Part shown: positions 1 through 9,370 of the stretch, piece by piece
Layout of the letters: each line of letters begins with the position of its first letter
Numbering within the stretch: the stretch's first letter is position 1
Source of the DNA: Pseudomonas graminis
Lineage (GTDB): Bacteria > Pseudomonadota > Gammaproteobacteria > Pseudomonadales > Pseudomonadaceae
Direction of reading: 5' to 3'
Length of the DNA: 64,000 nucleotides
Assembly: GCF_013201545.1 (NCBI RefSeq)
Contig: NZ_CP053746.1
Coordinates: 4,292,501-4,356,500, forward strand
Notes under the pieces: generated by a model
Seen by the model: the letters and a program-made list of their open reading frames with translations, nothing else
Database searches by the model: none
Told to the model about the DNA's origin: nothing
Made by a program: the position numbers and the translations under genes

Positions 1-966
1 AATGCTGCCGACCATGGTCATGCTGTAGAGCACGAACAGCGGCAGCACGATGGCCTGGCCTTTCATCCCGTACTGCGCTGACAGGTAGGTCGGCAGCCAG
101 AACAGGAAAAACCACCAAACGCCGTCGGTCATGAACTTGCCGAAGGCGAAGGCCCACGTCTGGCGATAGGTGAGTAATTTGAACCAGGAGACCTTGGCGG
201 CAGGCGCGCCCGGCAGGGTGGTCGCCTTGACTGGCTCGACCTCATCGCTGCGGATGTAGGCCAGTTCCTCGGCCGTCAGGCGTTTTTGCTGACTTGGTTT
301 TTCATACAGCGAAATCCACACGCCCAGCCAGACGAACCCCAGCAGGCCGACCACGATGAACGCTGATTCCCAGCCCCAGAATGCCGCGATCAGTGGCACG
401 CAAATGGGCGCCGTGATCGCGCCAACGTTGGCGCCGGAGTTGAAGATGCCAGTGGCAAACGAGCGTTCTTTTTTCGGGAAGTATTCGGCGACCGCTTTGA
501 TCGCAATAGGAAAGTTGCCGGCCTCGCCAACCGCCAGCACGGCCCGCGACAGCATGAACCCTGCAATGGACACCGGAATGGCGGCGAATCCCAGGGCGGT
601 GGTGATCGCGCCAATGCCTTGTCCCAGTGGCACCGCAAACGCGTGCATGACCGCGCCGGTGGACCAGATACTGATGGCCACCACGAAAGCGGTTTTGGTG
701 CCAATCCTGTCGACAAGACGACCGGCGAAAATCATCGAGATGGCATAGACGAACTGGAACACCGAGGCGATGTTGGCATAGTCGGTGTTGCTCCAGCCAA
801 ACGTCGTGGACAGCTCCGGTGCCAGCAGGCTGAGCACCTGACGGTCGAGGTAATTGACTGTGGTTGCGAAAAACAGCAGCGCGCAGATTGTCCAGCGGTA
901 TTTGCCCACGGACCGGGTGGCCGCCTGGGTAATGCTCTGCGGGTGGGTAGACTCGTTCGGGATCAT
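1..966 (-). CDS. MFS transporter, ACS (anion:cation symporter) family, partial
   Basis: The 5' part of a major facilitator gene; the 3' end lies beyond the left edge. Translation from the ATG at 966 gives about 322 residues with the typical start of hexuronate/sugar-acid carriers: a first helix followed by VNYLDRQVLS, then AGRLVDRIGTK in the loop 2-3 region and FNSGANVGA in helix 5. The ATG two codons further out runs straight into a stop, so 966 is the start. A FadR-type palindrome lies about 45 bp upstream, suggesting repression by a GntR regulator that is not in this window. By family, an inner-membrane importer of organic anions such as hexuronates or sugar acids; the substrate cannot be read from sequence. 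Confidence 0.85.
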   Translation of the reverse strand, partial: MIPNESTHPQSITQAATRSVGKYRWTICALLFFATTVNYLDRQVLSLLAPELSTTFGWSNTDYANIASVFQFVYAISMIFAGRLVDRIGTKTAFVVAISIWSTGAVMHAFAVPLGQGIGAITTALGFAAIPVSIAGFMLSRAVLAVGEAGNFPIAIKAVAEYFPKKERSFATGIFNSGANVGAITAPICVPLIAAFWGWESAFIVVGLLGFVWLGVWISLYEKPSQQKRLTAEELAYIRSDEVEPVKATTLPGAPAAKVSWFKLLTYRQTWAFAFGKFMTDGVWWFFLFWLPTYLSAQYGMKGQAIVLPLFVLYSMTMVGSI

Positions 967-1009
967 GGCATCACTTTTTATTATTGGGGTTATCGGTTGT
1001 GATCGTCTG

Positions 1010-1020
1010 TTGTCGTACAA
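1010..1020. promoter_or_regulatory. Candidate GntR/FadR-family operator
   Basis: TTGTCGTACAA is a perfect palindrome matching the FadR-subfamily consensus TNGTNNNACNA. It sits 44 bp upstream of the start of the leftward MFS gene, where an operator would be expected. The motif is short, so assignment rests on position plus consensus match. Confidence 0.45.
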
Positions 1021-1193
1021 CGCTGTAGGTATAGCGAGCGTTTTAGCAGGCTGTCAATCTCTGGAAGCGAAACAAATCCGTCCCATGCCGCGCCAGGTTT
1101 CAAATCTGACGACGGGCATGGGCCGTGTCTCGGAAAAACAGTGAGGTGTGGCCGTCTTCGGGTCTTCGAGGGGTAATGCCGCCGGACTGAATA

Positions 1194-3797
1194 TCAGACC
1201 GGCGTGTTGATCAGCTCACGGACACGCGCTGCCAGTGTGTCAATGGCAAAGGGCTTGGTCAGCACATGCATGCCGGGCGCCAGCTGGTTCGCACCGATGG
1301 CTGCGCTTTCCGCGTAGCCGGTGATGAACAGCGTCCTCAGTCCCGGGCGCAGTTCACGCGCCGCATCCGCCATCTGACGTCCGTTCATCCCGCCGGGCAA
1401 ACCGACATCGGTGACGAGCATGTCCACTCGCACGTCCGAGCGAAGCAGTTTCAGCCCGCTGGCACTGTCCGCTGCCTCCATGACGGAATAGCCAAGCTCG
1501 CCCAGCACCTCAGTCACCAGCATGCGCACCGTGGGTTCATCGTCCACAACCAGAATCGTTTCACCAATGCCTGCAGTCTGAGTGGCGGGATCCGGCAGGT
1601 GCGCTTCATGGCAGCCGGCATTCCCGTGGTAGCGCGGCAGATAGATGCACAGGGTGGTGCCTTGTCCAACCACAGACGTGATGCGAACCTGCCCGCCGGA
1701 TTGCTTGGCGAAACCGTAGATCATTGACAGCCCCAGACCCGTCCCCTGGCCGATGGGTTTGGTGGTGAAGAAGGGGTCGAACGCCTTCGCCACGATGCTC
1801 GCAGGCATACCGGTTCCGGTGTCGGTCACGCTAAGGGTCAGGTATTCGCCCTCAGTCACTTCCAGCGTTGCGGCGTCCCCGGCCTCCACGACTTGATGAC
1901 CGGTTTCGATGGTAATGCTGCCGCCCTCGTGCATCGCATCCCGGGAGTTGATGCAAAGATTCAGCAGTGCGTTTTCAAGCTGACTCGCATCGACCAGCGC
2001 AACACAGCGATCAGGCGAGGCAATGGTCTGCACGTCAATGCTGGGGCCGACGGTACGCTGGATCAGCTCGGTCATGCCTTCTACCAGCGCATTCACCTCG
2101 GTGGGCCGAGGATCCAGCGTCTGGCGACGGGAGAACGCCAGCAGGCGGTGAGTCAGGGCAGCCGCCCGCCGGGTCGCGCTTTGGGCGGTCGCCAGGTAGC
2201 GATCGACATCCGTGAGGCGGCCTTGAGCAAACCGCGCACTCAACAACTCCAGGGAGCCCGAGATGCCCGCAAGCAAGTTATTGAAATCGTGGGCAAGGCC
2301 GCCCGTGAGTTGCCCCACGGCCTCCATTTTCTGTGACTGGCGCAGCTTTTCCTCGGTCTGCATCAACGCCGCGGTGCGTTCTGCCACGCGCTGTTCAAGG
2401 GTTTCATTGAGCGTACGCAGGGCGGCGGTGGCCAGGTCGCGCTGGGCTTCGACCGAACGCCGCTCCTCGACATCGATCAGGACACCCGGAAAACTGAGGG
2501 GAACGCCTTCCTCGCTGAAGTTGACGCGTCCGTTGGCCTCGATCCAGTAGTATTTGCCGTCCGCCCGACGGACCCGGTATTGATGGGCGTAGGCCCCGCC
2601 GCGACGAATGGCTTCGTTGATCGCCGTCATCAGGCCCGCCCGGTCCTCCGGATGCACGGTTGCCGCCACTTGTTCAAGGCTGAGGCCCTCGTAGCCCAAC
2701 ACCGGGTCGAGGCCAAACGCTCGGGCGAACGCTTCGTCGACGGTGAAACTGTCGCTGGGCAAGTCCCAGTGCCAGGTGCCGAATATTGCTCCCGCCGCGA
2801 GGGCAAGCTGCACGCGCTCGATGTTGGCGCGAGCGACGGCTTCGCTCTGGCGCAGACGCTCTTCGGCATCACGCCGCCCGGTCACGTCGTTGAAAATGAT
2901 CGCAATCTGACATTCGGCGGGATCGCCGACGGGCACGGCGCGCACGTCAAACCAGCGTTGGAAGGCTTTGGCGTAGCTTTCGAAGGTGGCCGGCACACGG
3001 GTCTTGGCAACGCGGCCGTAGGTGTCGAACCAGAATTGCTCCAGGTCCGGGGCAAATTCCCTGACCCATTTCCCGCGCAAGTTGACGCCAGCCTCACGCT
3101 CGAACGCCGGGTTGGCTTCAACGAAGCGATAGTCAATGGGGTAGTCATTTGCGTCGAACTTGACCTGAACGATGGCGAAGGCCGCTTCGATCGTTTCCAG
3201 AATGGTCCTGAAACGCTCCTCGCTTTGACGCAGTGCCGCCTCGGTGTCGCGGATCGGCGTGAGGTCCAGCATCGCGCCGATCATGCGCAAGGCGTTGCCT
3301 TGAACGTCGCGGATGACATGCCCGCGGTCGAGGACCTGGGCGTAGGAGCCGTCCACCCGGCGAAATCGGTACTCGTCACTCCAGCCGGTCTGCCTGCCGT
3401 CTATCACGTCATGGATCGAGGTGACGATGCGGTGCCTGTCGTCGGGATGAATCTGTGCGATCCACCAGTCGCCGGTTGTTGCACCCGTGGCGAGCGGATG
3501 CCCGTAGACCCGTTGCAGCGCGTCATTCCACAGGACGTGGTTTTCTTTAAGGTCCCAGTCCCAGATCGCATCGTTGGTGGCTTTGACCGCGAGGCGGTAG
3601 CGCGTTTGCGCGTCTTTGATCGCCTGCTCGGCCACCTCTTCGGCTGCGCGATCAGCCCTGGGGTCGTCGGCATCCGCGACGGCGCTCGATGGTGTGCCGG
3701 TGTCGAGGCTTGCCAGCCTCAGGGCTTCACTTGTCTTTAATGCCGACCGCAACTGCATGACTTCAGCCTCAAGGGCTTCCCGGGTCAAATGCTTCAA
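1194..3797 (-). CDS. Hybrid sensor histidine kinase with three PAS domains and a receiver
   Basis: Soluble hybrid two-component kinase of about 867 residues. Order: a short coiled coil, three PAS domains (about 67-181, 194-311 and 331-446), a second coiled coil, HisKA with the phosphoacceptor in GLAHDFNNLL (His about 503), a HATPase domain with the G-boxes DTGTGMP and GQGTGLGLS, and a C-terminal receiver with DDEP and phosphoacceptor Asp about 797 in TDVGLPG. No membrane helix, so it senses a cytoplasmic signal. I chose the TTG at 3797 because AGGTGG lies just upstream and the protein then begins LKHLTREALEAEV. The frame is open to 3959, with an ATG at 3848 as an alternative. No separate response regulator is adjacent. 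Confidence 0.88.
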   Translation of the reverse strand: MKHLTREALEAEVMQLRSALKTSEALRLASLDTGTPSSAVADADDPRADRAAEEVAEQAIKDAQTRYRLAVKATNDAIWDWDLKENHVLWNDALQRVYGHPLATGATTGDWWIAQIHPDDRHRIVTSIHDVIDGRQTGWSDEYRFRRVDGSYAQVLDRGHVIRDVQGNALRMIGAMLDLTPIRDTEAALRQSEERFRTILETIEAAFAIVQVKFDANDYPIDYRFVEANPAFEREAGVNLRGKWVREFAPDLEQFWFDTYGRVAKTRVPATFESYAKAFQRWFDVRAVPVGDPAECQIAIIFNDVTGRRDAEERLRQSEAVARANIERVQLALAAGAIFGTWHWDLPSDSFTVDEAFARAFGLDPVLGYEGLSLEQVAATVHPEDRAGLMTAINEAIRRGGAYAHQYRVRRADGKYYWIEANGRVNFSEEGVPLSFPGVLIDVEERRSVEAQRDLATAALRTLNETLEQRVAERTAALMQTEEKLRQSQKMEAVGQLTGGLAHDFNNLLAGISGSLELLSARFAQGRLTDVDRYLATAQSATRRAAALTHRLLAFSRRQTLDPRPTEVNALVEGMTELIQRTVGPSIDVQTIASPDRCVALVDASQLENALLNLCINSRDAMHEGGSITIETGHQVVEAGDAATLEVTEGEYLTLSVTDTGTGMPASIVAKAFDPFFTTKPIGQGTGLGLSMIYGFAKQSGGQVRITSVVGQGTTLCIYLPRYHGNAGCHEAHLPDPATQTAGIGETILVVDDEPTVRMLVTEVLGELGYSVMEAADSASGLKLLRSDVRVDMLVTDVGLPGGMNGRQMADAARELRPGLRTLFITGYAESAAIGANQLAPGMHVLTKPFAIDTLAARVRELINTPV

Positions 3798-4512
3798 GTG
3801 TCCACCTGCAAACGTAAACGTGATGACCTGAGGTCGGAGGGGCGTCATGCGCCATCCGGTACTGCGCGCGCCGGCTGATCCAGCAGTATCGGCGGCCAGC
3901 GTTTTACGCTGCATGCTGGCAGAATGCAATTCGGCTTCCAGAAAAGACTCGGGCGGCAAGACAAAGGTTCCGGCACCGGGAATGATTCGCCAGGCGGGTA
4001 GGGGGCATTTGCTCAGTTATCTTCGCGGGGTCCACCCTCACCGCCACTATTGCGATGTATTTTCTTGAATATAACGTGCGCCATGGGGAGGGAGCGCTTC
4101 AGGAAACCCTGTTTTTCTCATCTTTCCACCTCCATCCCAGAGATTGTGCAATACCCGGTTGGACTCGCGATGCCTGGGTGGCTCGGATCGACGACTGTCA
4201 TGCGGTCTTGGCGGAACAGACTGCGAGAGGCTATTTGTTCAGGACCGTAAAGTGTGAAATGCAGACGACCAGCGCGCTAAAGCGCGGGCTAATGGACCGT
4301 CTGAAACTGGATAATTACCAATGAGGGGTAGCAGCCCCGGGCGTCACTTGGTAACCCTCTTTCAGTTCCCCATACGAGGACGTCTGCCATTGTTCTGCCA
4401 GCGGGATCGGGAACCGAGCGGTTGGGATTCGATGGAATCAATCAGTTCCGCGACGCAATGCAGTCGGCGGCGGTGACCTCTGCCGAGCCAGGGCCGGGGG
4501 CCCTAAGCCGGC
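3798..4512. other. Intergenic stretch with no firm gene
   Basis: About 0.7 kb between the kinase and a LysR gene. Apart from the weak ORF at 4055-4324, I see no ribosome-binding site followed by protein-like sequence, and no convincing RNA gene or insertion-sequence end. Confidence 0.5.
4055..4324 (+). CDS. Possible small hypothetical protein (weak)
   Basis: An 89-codon frame in an otherwise empty stretch. I recognise no family. The second half has a plausible protein-like composition with helical, basic character (ending LMDRLKLDNYQ), but there is no clear Shine-Dalgarno before the ATG and a second frame is open over much of the same stretch. It may be a small lineage-specific gene, a remnant or chance. 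Confidence 0.2.
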   Translation: MYFLEYNVRHGEGALQETLFFSSFHLHPRDCAIPGWTRDAWVARIDDCHAVLAEQTARGYLFRTVKCEMQTTSALKRGLMDRLKLDNYQ

Positions 4513-5433
4513 TCAGCCGCCTCGAAATCGGCTGCCCATCGTGGTGCGAAAATGCTCGACCAGAAAGTCCACGAACACCCGCGTCTTGGCGGGCAAGGCT
4601 TTACGGGCGGAATAGTAGACAGAGACCGAACCCAGGTCCACGTACCACTCAGGCAGCAGCCGCACCAGTTCACCGGTCTGCAGCCAGGGCCAGGCGCGCT
4701 CCATCGGCACCAGCGCTGCGCCCATGCCCATTCGCGCGCAACCGCACAGGGCTTCGGGGTCGTTCATGATCGCGGCCGGGTCGAGTGTCAGATCAAAGGT
4801 TTCACCCGCAGCACTGCGCAGGGTCCAGGCGCGCAATCTGCCGGTGTCGGTCGAGCGCGTGACCACCCCCGGTTGCCCCTGCAGATCCGCTGGGGTTTGC
4901 GGCAGCTTGCGGCCTTCAAGCCAGTCGGGTGAGGCCACGGCCACCAGATGCAGCTTCGCCAGTTCCCGCGCGACTACACCGGGGGACAGCTCCATGCCGC
5001 CGCCGATGGCCACGTCGAATCCGTCGCCGACCAAGTCAGCGCGGGCCAGCGTCAGGTGCCAGTCGGGGATGACGGCCGGGTATTTTTCCTTGAAGGGCTT
5101 GAGCAACGGCAGCAAGTAGTCGTAGGCGAAGGAGGGCGCCACATTGACCCGCAGGCGACCGGCCGGGACATTGCGATTGTCACCCACCTGCGCGACCGCC
5201 GCCTGAATGGTCTCCAGGCTGTCGGCGACCTGCGCGTAGAAGGCATCGCCTGCTTCGGTCAGGGTCAGGCTGCGGGTGTTGCGCTGAAACAGCCGGGTGC
5301 CCAGATTGCTTTCAAGACGCGCCACGTTCTTGCTCACCGCTGCCGCAGAAACGCCCATACGCCGGGCGGCCTCGGAGAAACTTCTGAATTGTGCAGCACG
5401 CACGAACGACTCCAGATTGCCCAAGGTTTCCAT
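4513..5433 (-). CDS. LysR-family transcriptional regulator
   Basis: A 306-residue LTTR with an N-terminal winged HTH (FVRAAQFRSFSEAARRMGVS, AAAVSKNVARLE) and a C-terminal periplasmic-binding-like effector domain. The start at 5433 is set by GGAG seven bases upstream; the frame stays open for 13 more codons. It is divergent from the NmrA-type reductase at 5542, the classic LTTR-target layout, so that gene is its likely target. Confidence 0.9.
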   Translation of the reverse strand: METLGNLESFVRAAQFRSFSEAARRMGVSAAAVSKNVARLESNLGTRLFQRNTRSLTLTEAGDAFYAQVADSLETIQAAVAQVGDNRNVPAGRLRVNVAPSFAYDYLLPLLKPFKEKYPAVIPDWHLTLARADLVGDGFDVAIGGGMELSPGVVARELAKLHLVAVASPDWLEGRKLPQTPADLQGQPGVVTRSTDTGRLRAWTLRSAAGETFDLTLDPAAIMNDPEALCGCARMGMGAALVPMERAWPWLQTGELVRLLPEWYVDLGSVSVYYSARKALPAKTRVFVDFLVEHFRTTMGSRFRGG

Positions 5434-5541
5434 GAGGGTCTCCAACGTTTGGTTGAAGCTGATTCTACCCATGCCGGACTAATTCATCCGCTTGTGAGCG
5501 TGCACAGTGAGCGCTCTCTCAACGCCAAAAGGTGAATTCCA

Positions 5542-6411
5542 ATGGGCAAGATTCTGGTAACAGGGGCTACGGGCCGACTGGGCAATGCAGTCGTGAATGC
5601 GCTTTTGCAACGGGGTGACGCCGGCGACGTCGTGGGGCTGGCACGGGATCCGGGCAAAGCGCAGGCTTTGACCGCGCGGGGCGTCGAGGTGCGTTACGGC
5701 GATTACACGGATGACGACGCCTTGGTAAATGCCTTCCAGGGTATCGAAAAGGTTTACATGGTTTCGGCCGTGGCCTTCACCGACCGCGTCGCTCAGCACA
5801 AGAACGTCATTAATGCCGCACGCCGCGCCGGCGTCGACCACATGATGTACACCGCCATCCAGCGGCTGGACGACGTGCAGTTTCCGATCGAAGGCGTCAC
5901 CGACAGCGACATCGCCACTGAACAATTGCTGATGCAGTCAGGCCTGGCGTACACCGTGCTGCGGCATCCGTTGTACGCCAACGACCTGCCCATGTTCATC
6001 GGCGCCAACGCGATCAATGCAGGCTTCGCCGCGCCCGCCGGCAACGGCAGAATTGCACTGGCCTGTTATCAGGAGCTGGCTGAAGCCGGTGCCGTCCTGC
6101 TCAGGCAGAACGCGCATGGCAATCGCAGTTATCTGCTGAACAGCGGCAGCCCCTGGTCCTTGGCTGACATCGCCAACGCGTTGTCCGACCTCACTGGCAA
6201 GGCGATCGCCTATGAGCCGATTTCGTCGGCGGCCTTCGTCCAGGCCCGTAAGCGTGAAGGCTGGCCGCCACACGTCGCCCGATTTATCGCCGGCTGGTAC
6301 TCGGCCATCGAAGGGGGCGCCTTCGACCAGACCAGCACCGACCTCGAAGACGTTCTGGGGCGTAAACCCAAACAGCTTTCGGCGCTGCTCAAGGACGCCT
6401 TCGGGCTTTGA
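5542..6411 (+). CDS. NmrA/QorB-like NAD(P)-binding oxidoreductase
   Basis: A 289-residue atypical short-chain dehydrogenase. The N-terminal GATGRLGNAV is the glycine-rich Rossmann motif of the NmrA / quinone oxidoreductase 2 / triphenylmethane-reductase group. It is followed by the family's YGDYTDDDALVNAF and a YMVSA strand, and lacks the classical Tyr-x3-Lys pair. Members reduce quinones or dyes with NADPH or act as redox-sensing binders. AAGGTG precedes the ATG. Probably regulated by the divergent LysR protein. Confidence 0.85.
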   Translation: MGKILVTGATGRLGNAVVNALLQRGDAGDVVGLARDPGKAQALTARGVEVRYGDYTDDDALVNAFQGIEKVYMVSAVAFTDRVAQHKNVINAARRAGVDHMMYTAIQRLDDVQFPIEGVTDSDIATEQLLMQSGLAYTVLRHPLYANDLPMFIGANAINAGFAAPAGNGRIALACYQELAEAGAVLLRQNAHGNRSYLLNSGSPWSLADIANALSDLTGKAIAYEPISSAAFVQARKREGWPPHVARFIAGWYSAIEGGAFDQTSTDLEDVLGRKPKQLSALLKDAFGL

Positions 6412-6513
6412 GCGCACAGCGTAAAACGGCATTGGAGAATGCGCTTGACCTTGCCGCAATGGAAAGGTCTAGCCTGACGCCTTCGTCTCTACCCTCATCC
6501 AGGATGCTTCGTC

Positions 6514-6855
6514 ATGAAAAAGATTGCCGCCGTTGTCAGCGTCATTGTTCTGCTTTCCGTCACTGCCGTCAGGGCCGACAAGGCGGAAGACGTCAAAGAG
6601 ATGCATGAGGCTTACCAGCAATCGATGGGCGCCATGAAAGACGACATGCACCACGGCATGATGAGCGACGACCCCGATGTGGCGTTTGCGGCCGGCATGC
6701 TGCCGCACCACGAAGGCGCGGTGGAGATGGCGAAGATCCAGCTCAAGTACGGCAAGGATCCGGAGATGCTGGAACTGGCGCGCAAGATCGTGGCGGCCCA
6801 GGCGGCGGAGATTACCCAGATGAAGAAGTGGCTGAAGGCGCATCCGGCCCAGTAA
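6514..6855 (+). CDS. DUF305 (CopM-like) secreted protein
   Basis: A 113-residue periplasmic protein. Signal peptide of about 21 residues (MKKIAAVVSVIVLLSVTAVRA), then a DUF305 helical-bundle domain with the signature MLPHHEGAVEMAKIQ and several extra Met/His residues (DMHHGMM). Members such as CopM bind copper or silver in the periplasm, so metal binding is likely here. AGGA lies nine bases before the ATG. It stands alone. Confidence 0.85.
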   Translation: MKKIAAVVSVIVLLSVTAVRADKAEDVKEMHEAYQQSMGAMKDDMHHGMMSDDPDVAFAAGMLPHHEGAVEMAKIQLKYGKDPEMLELARKIVAAQAAEITQMKKWLKAHPAQ

Positions 6856-6926
6856 GTCTCAATACTCACTCACTTGCTCGCGCACGCCACGCCCGTTGAT
6901 ACACTTGGCTTGGCGAGCGTCTCGCG

Positions 6927-7589
6927 TCAGTGTCGCCAGGATCCGTGTGCCAATTCAACATGCCTCTCAGCCGTGGCCAGCGCGGCCTTCAGCGCCTCCT
7001 TGTTCAATGGAATGCAGTAAGCCGGCTTGGCCCGTTCGAATCGCCAGCTCTCGTCAAGATTGCCGGCGTCGACCGCGTCGAATCCCACCTCATCCAGCAG
7101 CTGTATGGCCAGCGTCTTCGCCCCAGCGTCATCGGCGGCCACCGGCAGTGCGCGTCGGTCGTGTGCCGTATTCGGGCGAGCATCGCGGTCAAGGTCATCG
7201 GCCAGGATCGCGTTGAACACCTTGACCACTCTGGCGCCAGGCAAATGCTCGGCGATCAGCCTGCTGGTGGTGGTCTCAAACCTGTCCAGCGCCGGGACAG
7301 GGCCGTCTCGGTCGGGGTAGTAGTTGTTGGCGTCCAGCACCGTTTTGCCCGCAAGCCATTCGGCCGGCAGGGTTGGGTAGCGGTTGAAGGGAATGGCCAC
7401 GAGGACCACATCGCCGAAGGCAGCAGCGTCTTCGATCGTGCCGACCTGAACGCCGGGTATCTGGACGAGCAGGTCGTTCAGTGTCTGTGGGCCACGTGAA
7501 TTGCTGAGCATGACTTCATGGCCTGCCGCGATGAACCGTTGCGCCACTGCCTGCCCGATAATGCCTGCTCCGATGATGCCAATGCGCAT
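6927..7589 (-). CDS. NADP-binding F420-reductase-like oxidoreductase
   Basis: A 220-residue protein starting directly with the Rossmann motif IGIIGAGIIGQAVAQ, then SNSRGPQTL (NADP 2'-phosphate recognition) and DANNYYPDRDG, typical of the NADPH-dependent F420 reductase-like family in bacteria that lack F420. GGAG seven bases upstream sets the start at 7589. Divergent from the LysR gene at 7693, its probable regulator. Substrate unknown. Confidence 0.85.
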   Translation of the reverse strand: MRIGIIGAGIIGQAVAQRFIAAGHEVMLSNSRGPQTLNDLLVQIPGVQVGTIEDAAAFGDVVLVAIPFNRYPTLPAEWLAGKTVLDANNYYPDRDGPVPALDRFETTTSRLIAEHLPGARVVKVFNAILADDLDRDARPNTAHDRRALPVAADDAGAKTLAIQLLDEVGFDAVDAGNLDESWRFERAKPAYCIPLNKEALKAALATAERHVELAHGSWRH

Positions 7590-7692
7590 GTGATGACTCC
7601 GATGGTGTGCTGGAAGCGGCCATGATGATTGCGAACCAGCAGCAGATAAATAATCATCGGGCACTTAGTCTCGCTACCAGGAGTGTTGAATC

Positions 7693-8580
7693 ATGGACCG
7701 TCTGAGCAGCATGGAAGCCTTTGTCATGGCGGCGGAATGCGGCTCCTACGCCAAAGCGGCCGAGCGTCTGGAGTTGTCGCCGCAGATGGTCGCAAAGCAC
7801 GTTGCCGCGCTCGAGCATCGACTCGGCGCGCGACTGCTGAACCGCACCACGCGGCGCCAGAGCCTGACCGAACTGGGCCAGGCGTATCTGGAGCGTTGCA
7901 GACACATTCTCAGTGAAACGAAGGCGGCTGACTCCCTTGGGGAGATGATGAACGACACCCCGCGCGGCAAGCTGAAAATCAGCGCGCCCATCACCTTCGG
8001 CTCCTCTCGCCTGATGCCCTTCGTCACGACATTCCTGCGGCTGCACCCCGAGATTGAAATCGATCTGCAGCTGACCGATCGCTTCGTTGATCTGGTGGAG
8101 GAGGGGTTCGACATCGCGTTCAGGATCGGCCCGCTGGAGGTGTCCAGCCTCACCGCCCGGCCGTTGGCGCCTTATCAACTGGTCGCTTGCGCAGCGCCTG
8201 GCTATCTGGCCGAACGCGGCGTGCCGCAATGTCCGCAGGACCTGAGCAATCATGAGTGTCTGGGGTATGCCTGGTGGTCGCGGCCGACTGACCGCGAGTG
8301 GGTCTTCTGCAAAGGGTCAAAGGTGGAGCGGGTTCAGGTGGCGAGTCGATTGAGGGTCAACGAAAGCCGCGCGCTGCTCTCGGCCGCGCTGGACGGTTTC
8401 GGCATCGTGCTCGGCCCGCTGATATTCCTGGAGCCCGCCTTGCGCAGCGGCGAGCTGGTTCGAGTGTTGCCTGACTATGAGGCGCCGAGTCGGCCCCTGC
8501 ATATGCTGTACACCGGCAGCCGGCAGCGAACGGCCAAGCTGCGCCGATTCATTGATGCGGCACTGGCGCGTTTCGGTTAA
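7693..8580 (+). CDS. LysR-family transcriptional regulator
   Basis: 295 residues. HTH MDRLSSMEAFVMAAECGSYA with SPQMVAKHVAALEHRLGARLLNRTTR, then the effector domain typical of the DsdC/YafC-type LTTR group. AGGAG precedes the ATG. Divergent from the reductase ending at 6927, with about 100 bp between the two starts. Confidence 0.92.
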   Translation: MDRLSSMEAFVMAAECGSYAKAAERLELSPQMVAKHVAALEHRLGARLLNRTTRRQSLTELGQAYLERCRHILSETKAADSLGEMMNDTPRGKLKISAPITFGSSRLMPFVTTFLRLHPEIEIDLQLTDRFVDLVEEGFDIAFRIGPLEVSSLTARPLAPYQLVACAAPGYLAERGVPQCPQDLSNHECLGYAWWSRPTDREWVFCKGSKVERVQVASRLRVNESRALLSAALDGFGIVLGPLIFLEPALRSGELVRVLPDYEAPSRPLHMLYTGSRQRTAKLRRFIDAALARFG

Positions 8581-8617
8581 CCCTGAGCGGGAGAGCACAC
8601 CCAGGGATTGCCAGGGA

Positions 8618-9259
8618 TCAAATCGCAGCCGGGTCTTTCATCGGAGCGTCGATGCGCAGCCCGTCCCACACGCCCATGACGTGCGTAATTGCAGCGTCCA
8701 GTGTTTCAAACGTCGCGCCGTCGCGGGCCAGTACCGACATGCCCAGCATGAAGCTGTCGAACACCGTGGCAAGCGCGGCTGGCGCCACCGTTGCGGGCAG
8801 TTCTCCCGCGGCGATGGCTCGTTCGATGCACGCGACAATCGCGGCACGGTTCAAGGCTCGCGCATCCGCCAGCGGCTGGGAAATGGTTTTGCTTTCTTCG
8901 GTGGATGCGCTCAGAAAACCCAGTGACACCAGGCAGCCCTTGGGATGACCCGCCTCGCACTGCATTTTTGCCGAGCACCGCAGCGTGCGCTCGATCGCTT
9001 CCCTGGGGGCAAGGGCGGTGTCGAACAGACTGTCGGTCACGCGTCCATGGGTGTTCAGGTAGCGCTGCATGACTTCATTGAACAGCGCCTGCTTTGAGCC
9101 AAACGCCGCGTAGAAGCTCGGCGCGGTAATGCCGCCGCCGATGCTCGCCTTGAGCTGGCTGAGTGACGTTGCGTCATAGCCATGTTCCCAAAACAGATGC
9201 AGCGCCTGGGTGATTGCCACATCACGGTCGAACGTGCGCGGTCGTCCCATCTGAGCCAT
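8618..9259 (-). CDS. TetR-family transcriptional repressor
   Basis: 213 residues. N-terminal TetR HTH (FDRDVAITQALHLFWEHGYD then TAPSFYAAFGSKQALFNEV) and a C-terminal ligand domain. GGAGGG lies four bases before the ATG. Divergent from the MFS gene at 9371. The shared 111-bp region carries a near-consensus promoter for the MFS gene and repeated TAyTAGTCG motifs, so it probably represses the exporter and itself. Confidence 0.9.
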   Translation of the reverse strand: MAQMGRPRTFDRDVAITQALHLFWEHGYDATSLSQLKASIGGGITAPSFYAAFGSKQALFNEVMQRYLNTHGRVTDSLFDTALAPREAIERTLRCSAKMQCEAGHPKGCLVSLGFLSASTEESKTISQPLADARALNRAAIVACIERAIAAGELPATVAPAALATVFDSFMLGMSVLARDGATFETLDAAITHVMGVWDGLRIDAPMKDPAAI

Positions 9260-9285
9260 ATGACCCTCCTTTCATGTCAGATAAA

Positions 9286-9294
9286 TACTAGTCG
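9286..9294 (+). promoter_or_regulatory. Candidate TetR half-site, copy 1
   Basis: TACTAGTCG, repeated with one change at 9350-9358. Both copies lie in the short TetR/MFS divergent region; this one is 27 bp from the tetR start and the other overlaps the expected MFS transcription start. Binding is inferred from repetition and position. Confidence 0.4.
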
Positions 9295-9306
9295 ATACAT
9301 AAGTGA

Positions 9307-9335
9307 TTGACTACCCGGCTTGGGCTCTTTAGATT
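9307..9335 (+). promoter_or_regulatory. Sigma-70 promoter of the MFS gene
   Basis: TTGACT and TAGATT separated by exactly 17 bp. Transcription would begin near 9342, giving a leader of about 30 nt that contains the second TAyTAGTCG copy and the GGAGG ribosome-binding site. Confidence 0.6.
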
Positions 9336-9349
9336 GCTACCGATCAGTA

Positions 9350-9358
9350 TATTAGTCG
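9350..9358 (+). promoter_or_regulatory. Candidate TetR half-site, copy 2
   Basis: TATTAGTCG, a direct repeat of 9286-9294, just downstream of the predicted transcription start at about 9342. A bound repressor here would block promoter clearance. Confidence 0.4.
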
Positions 9359-9370
9359 GAGGATCGAACG

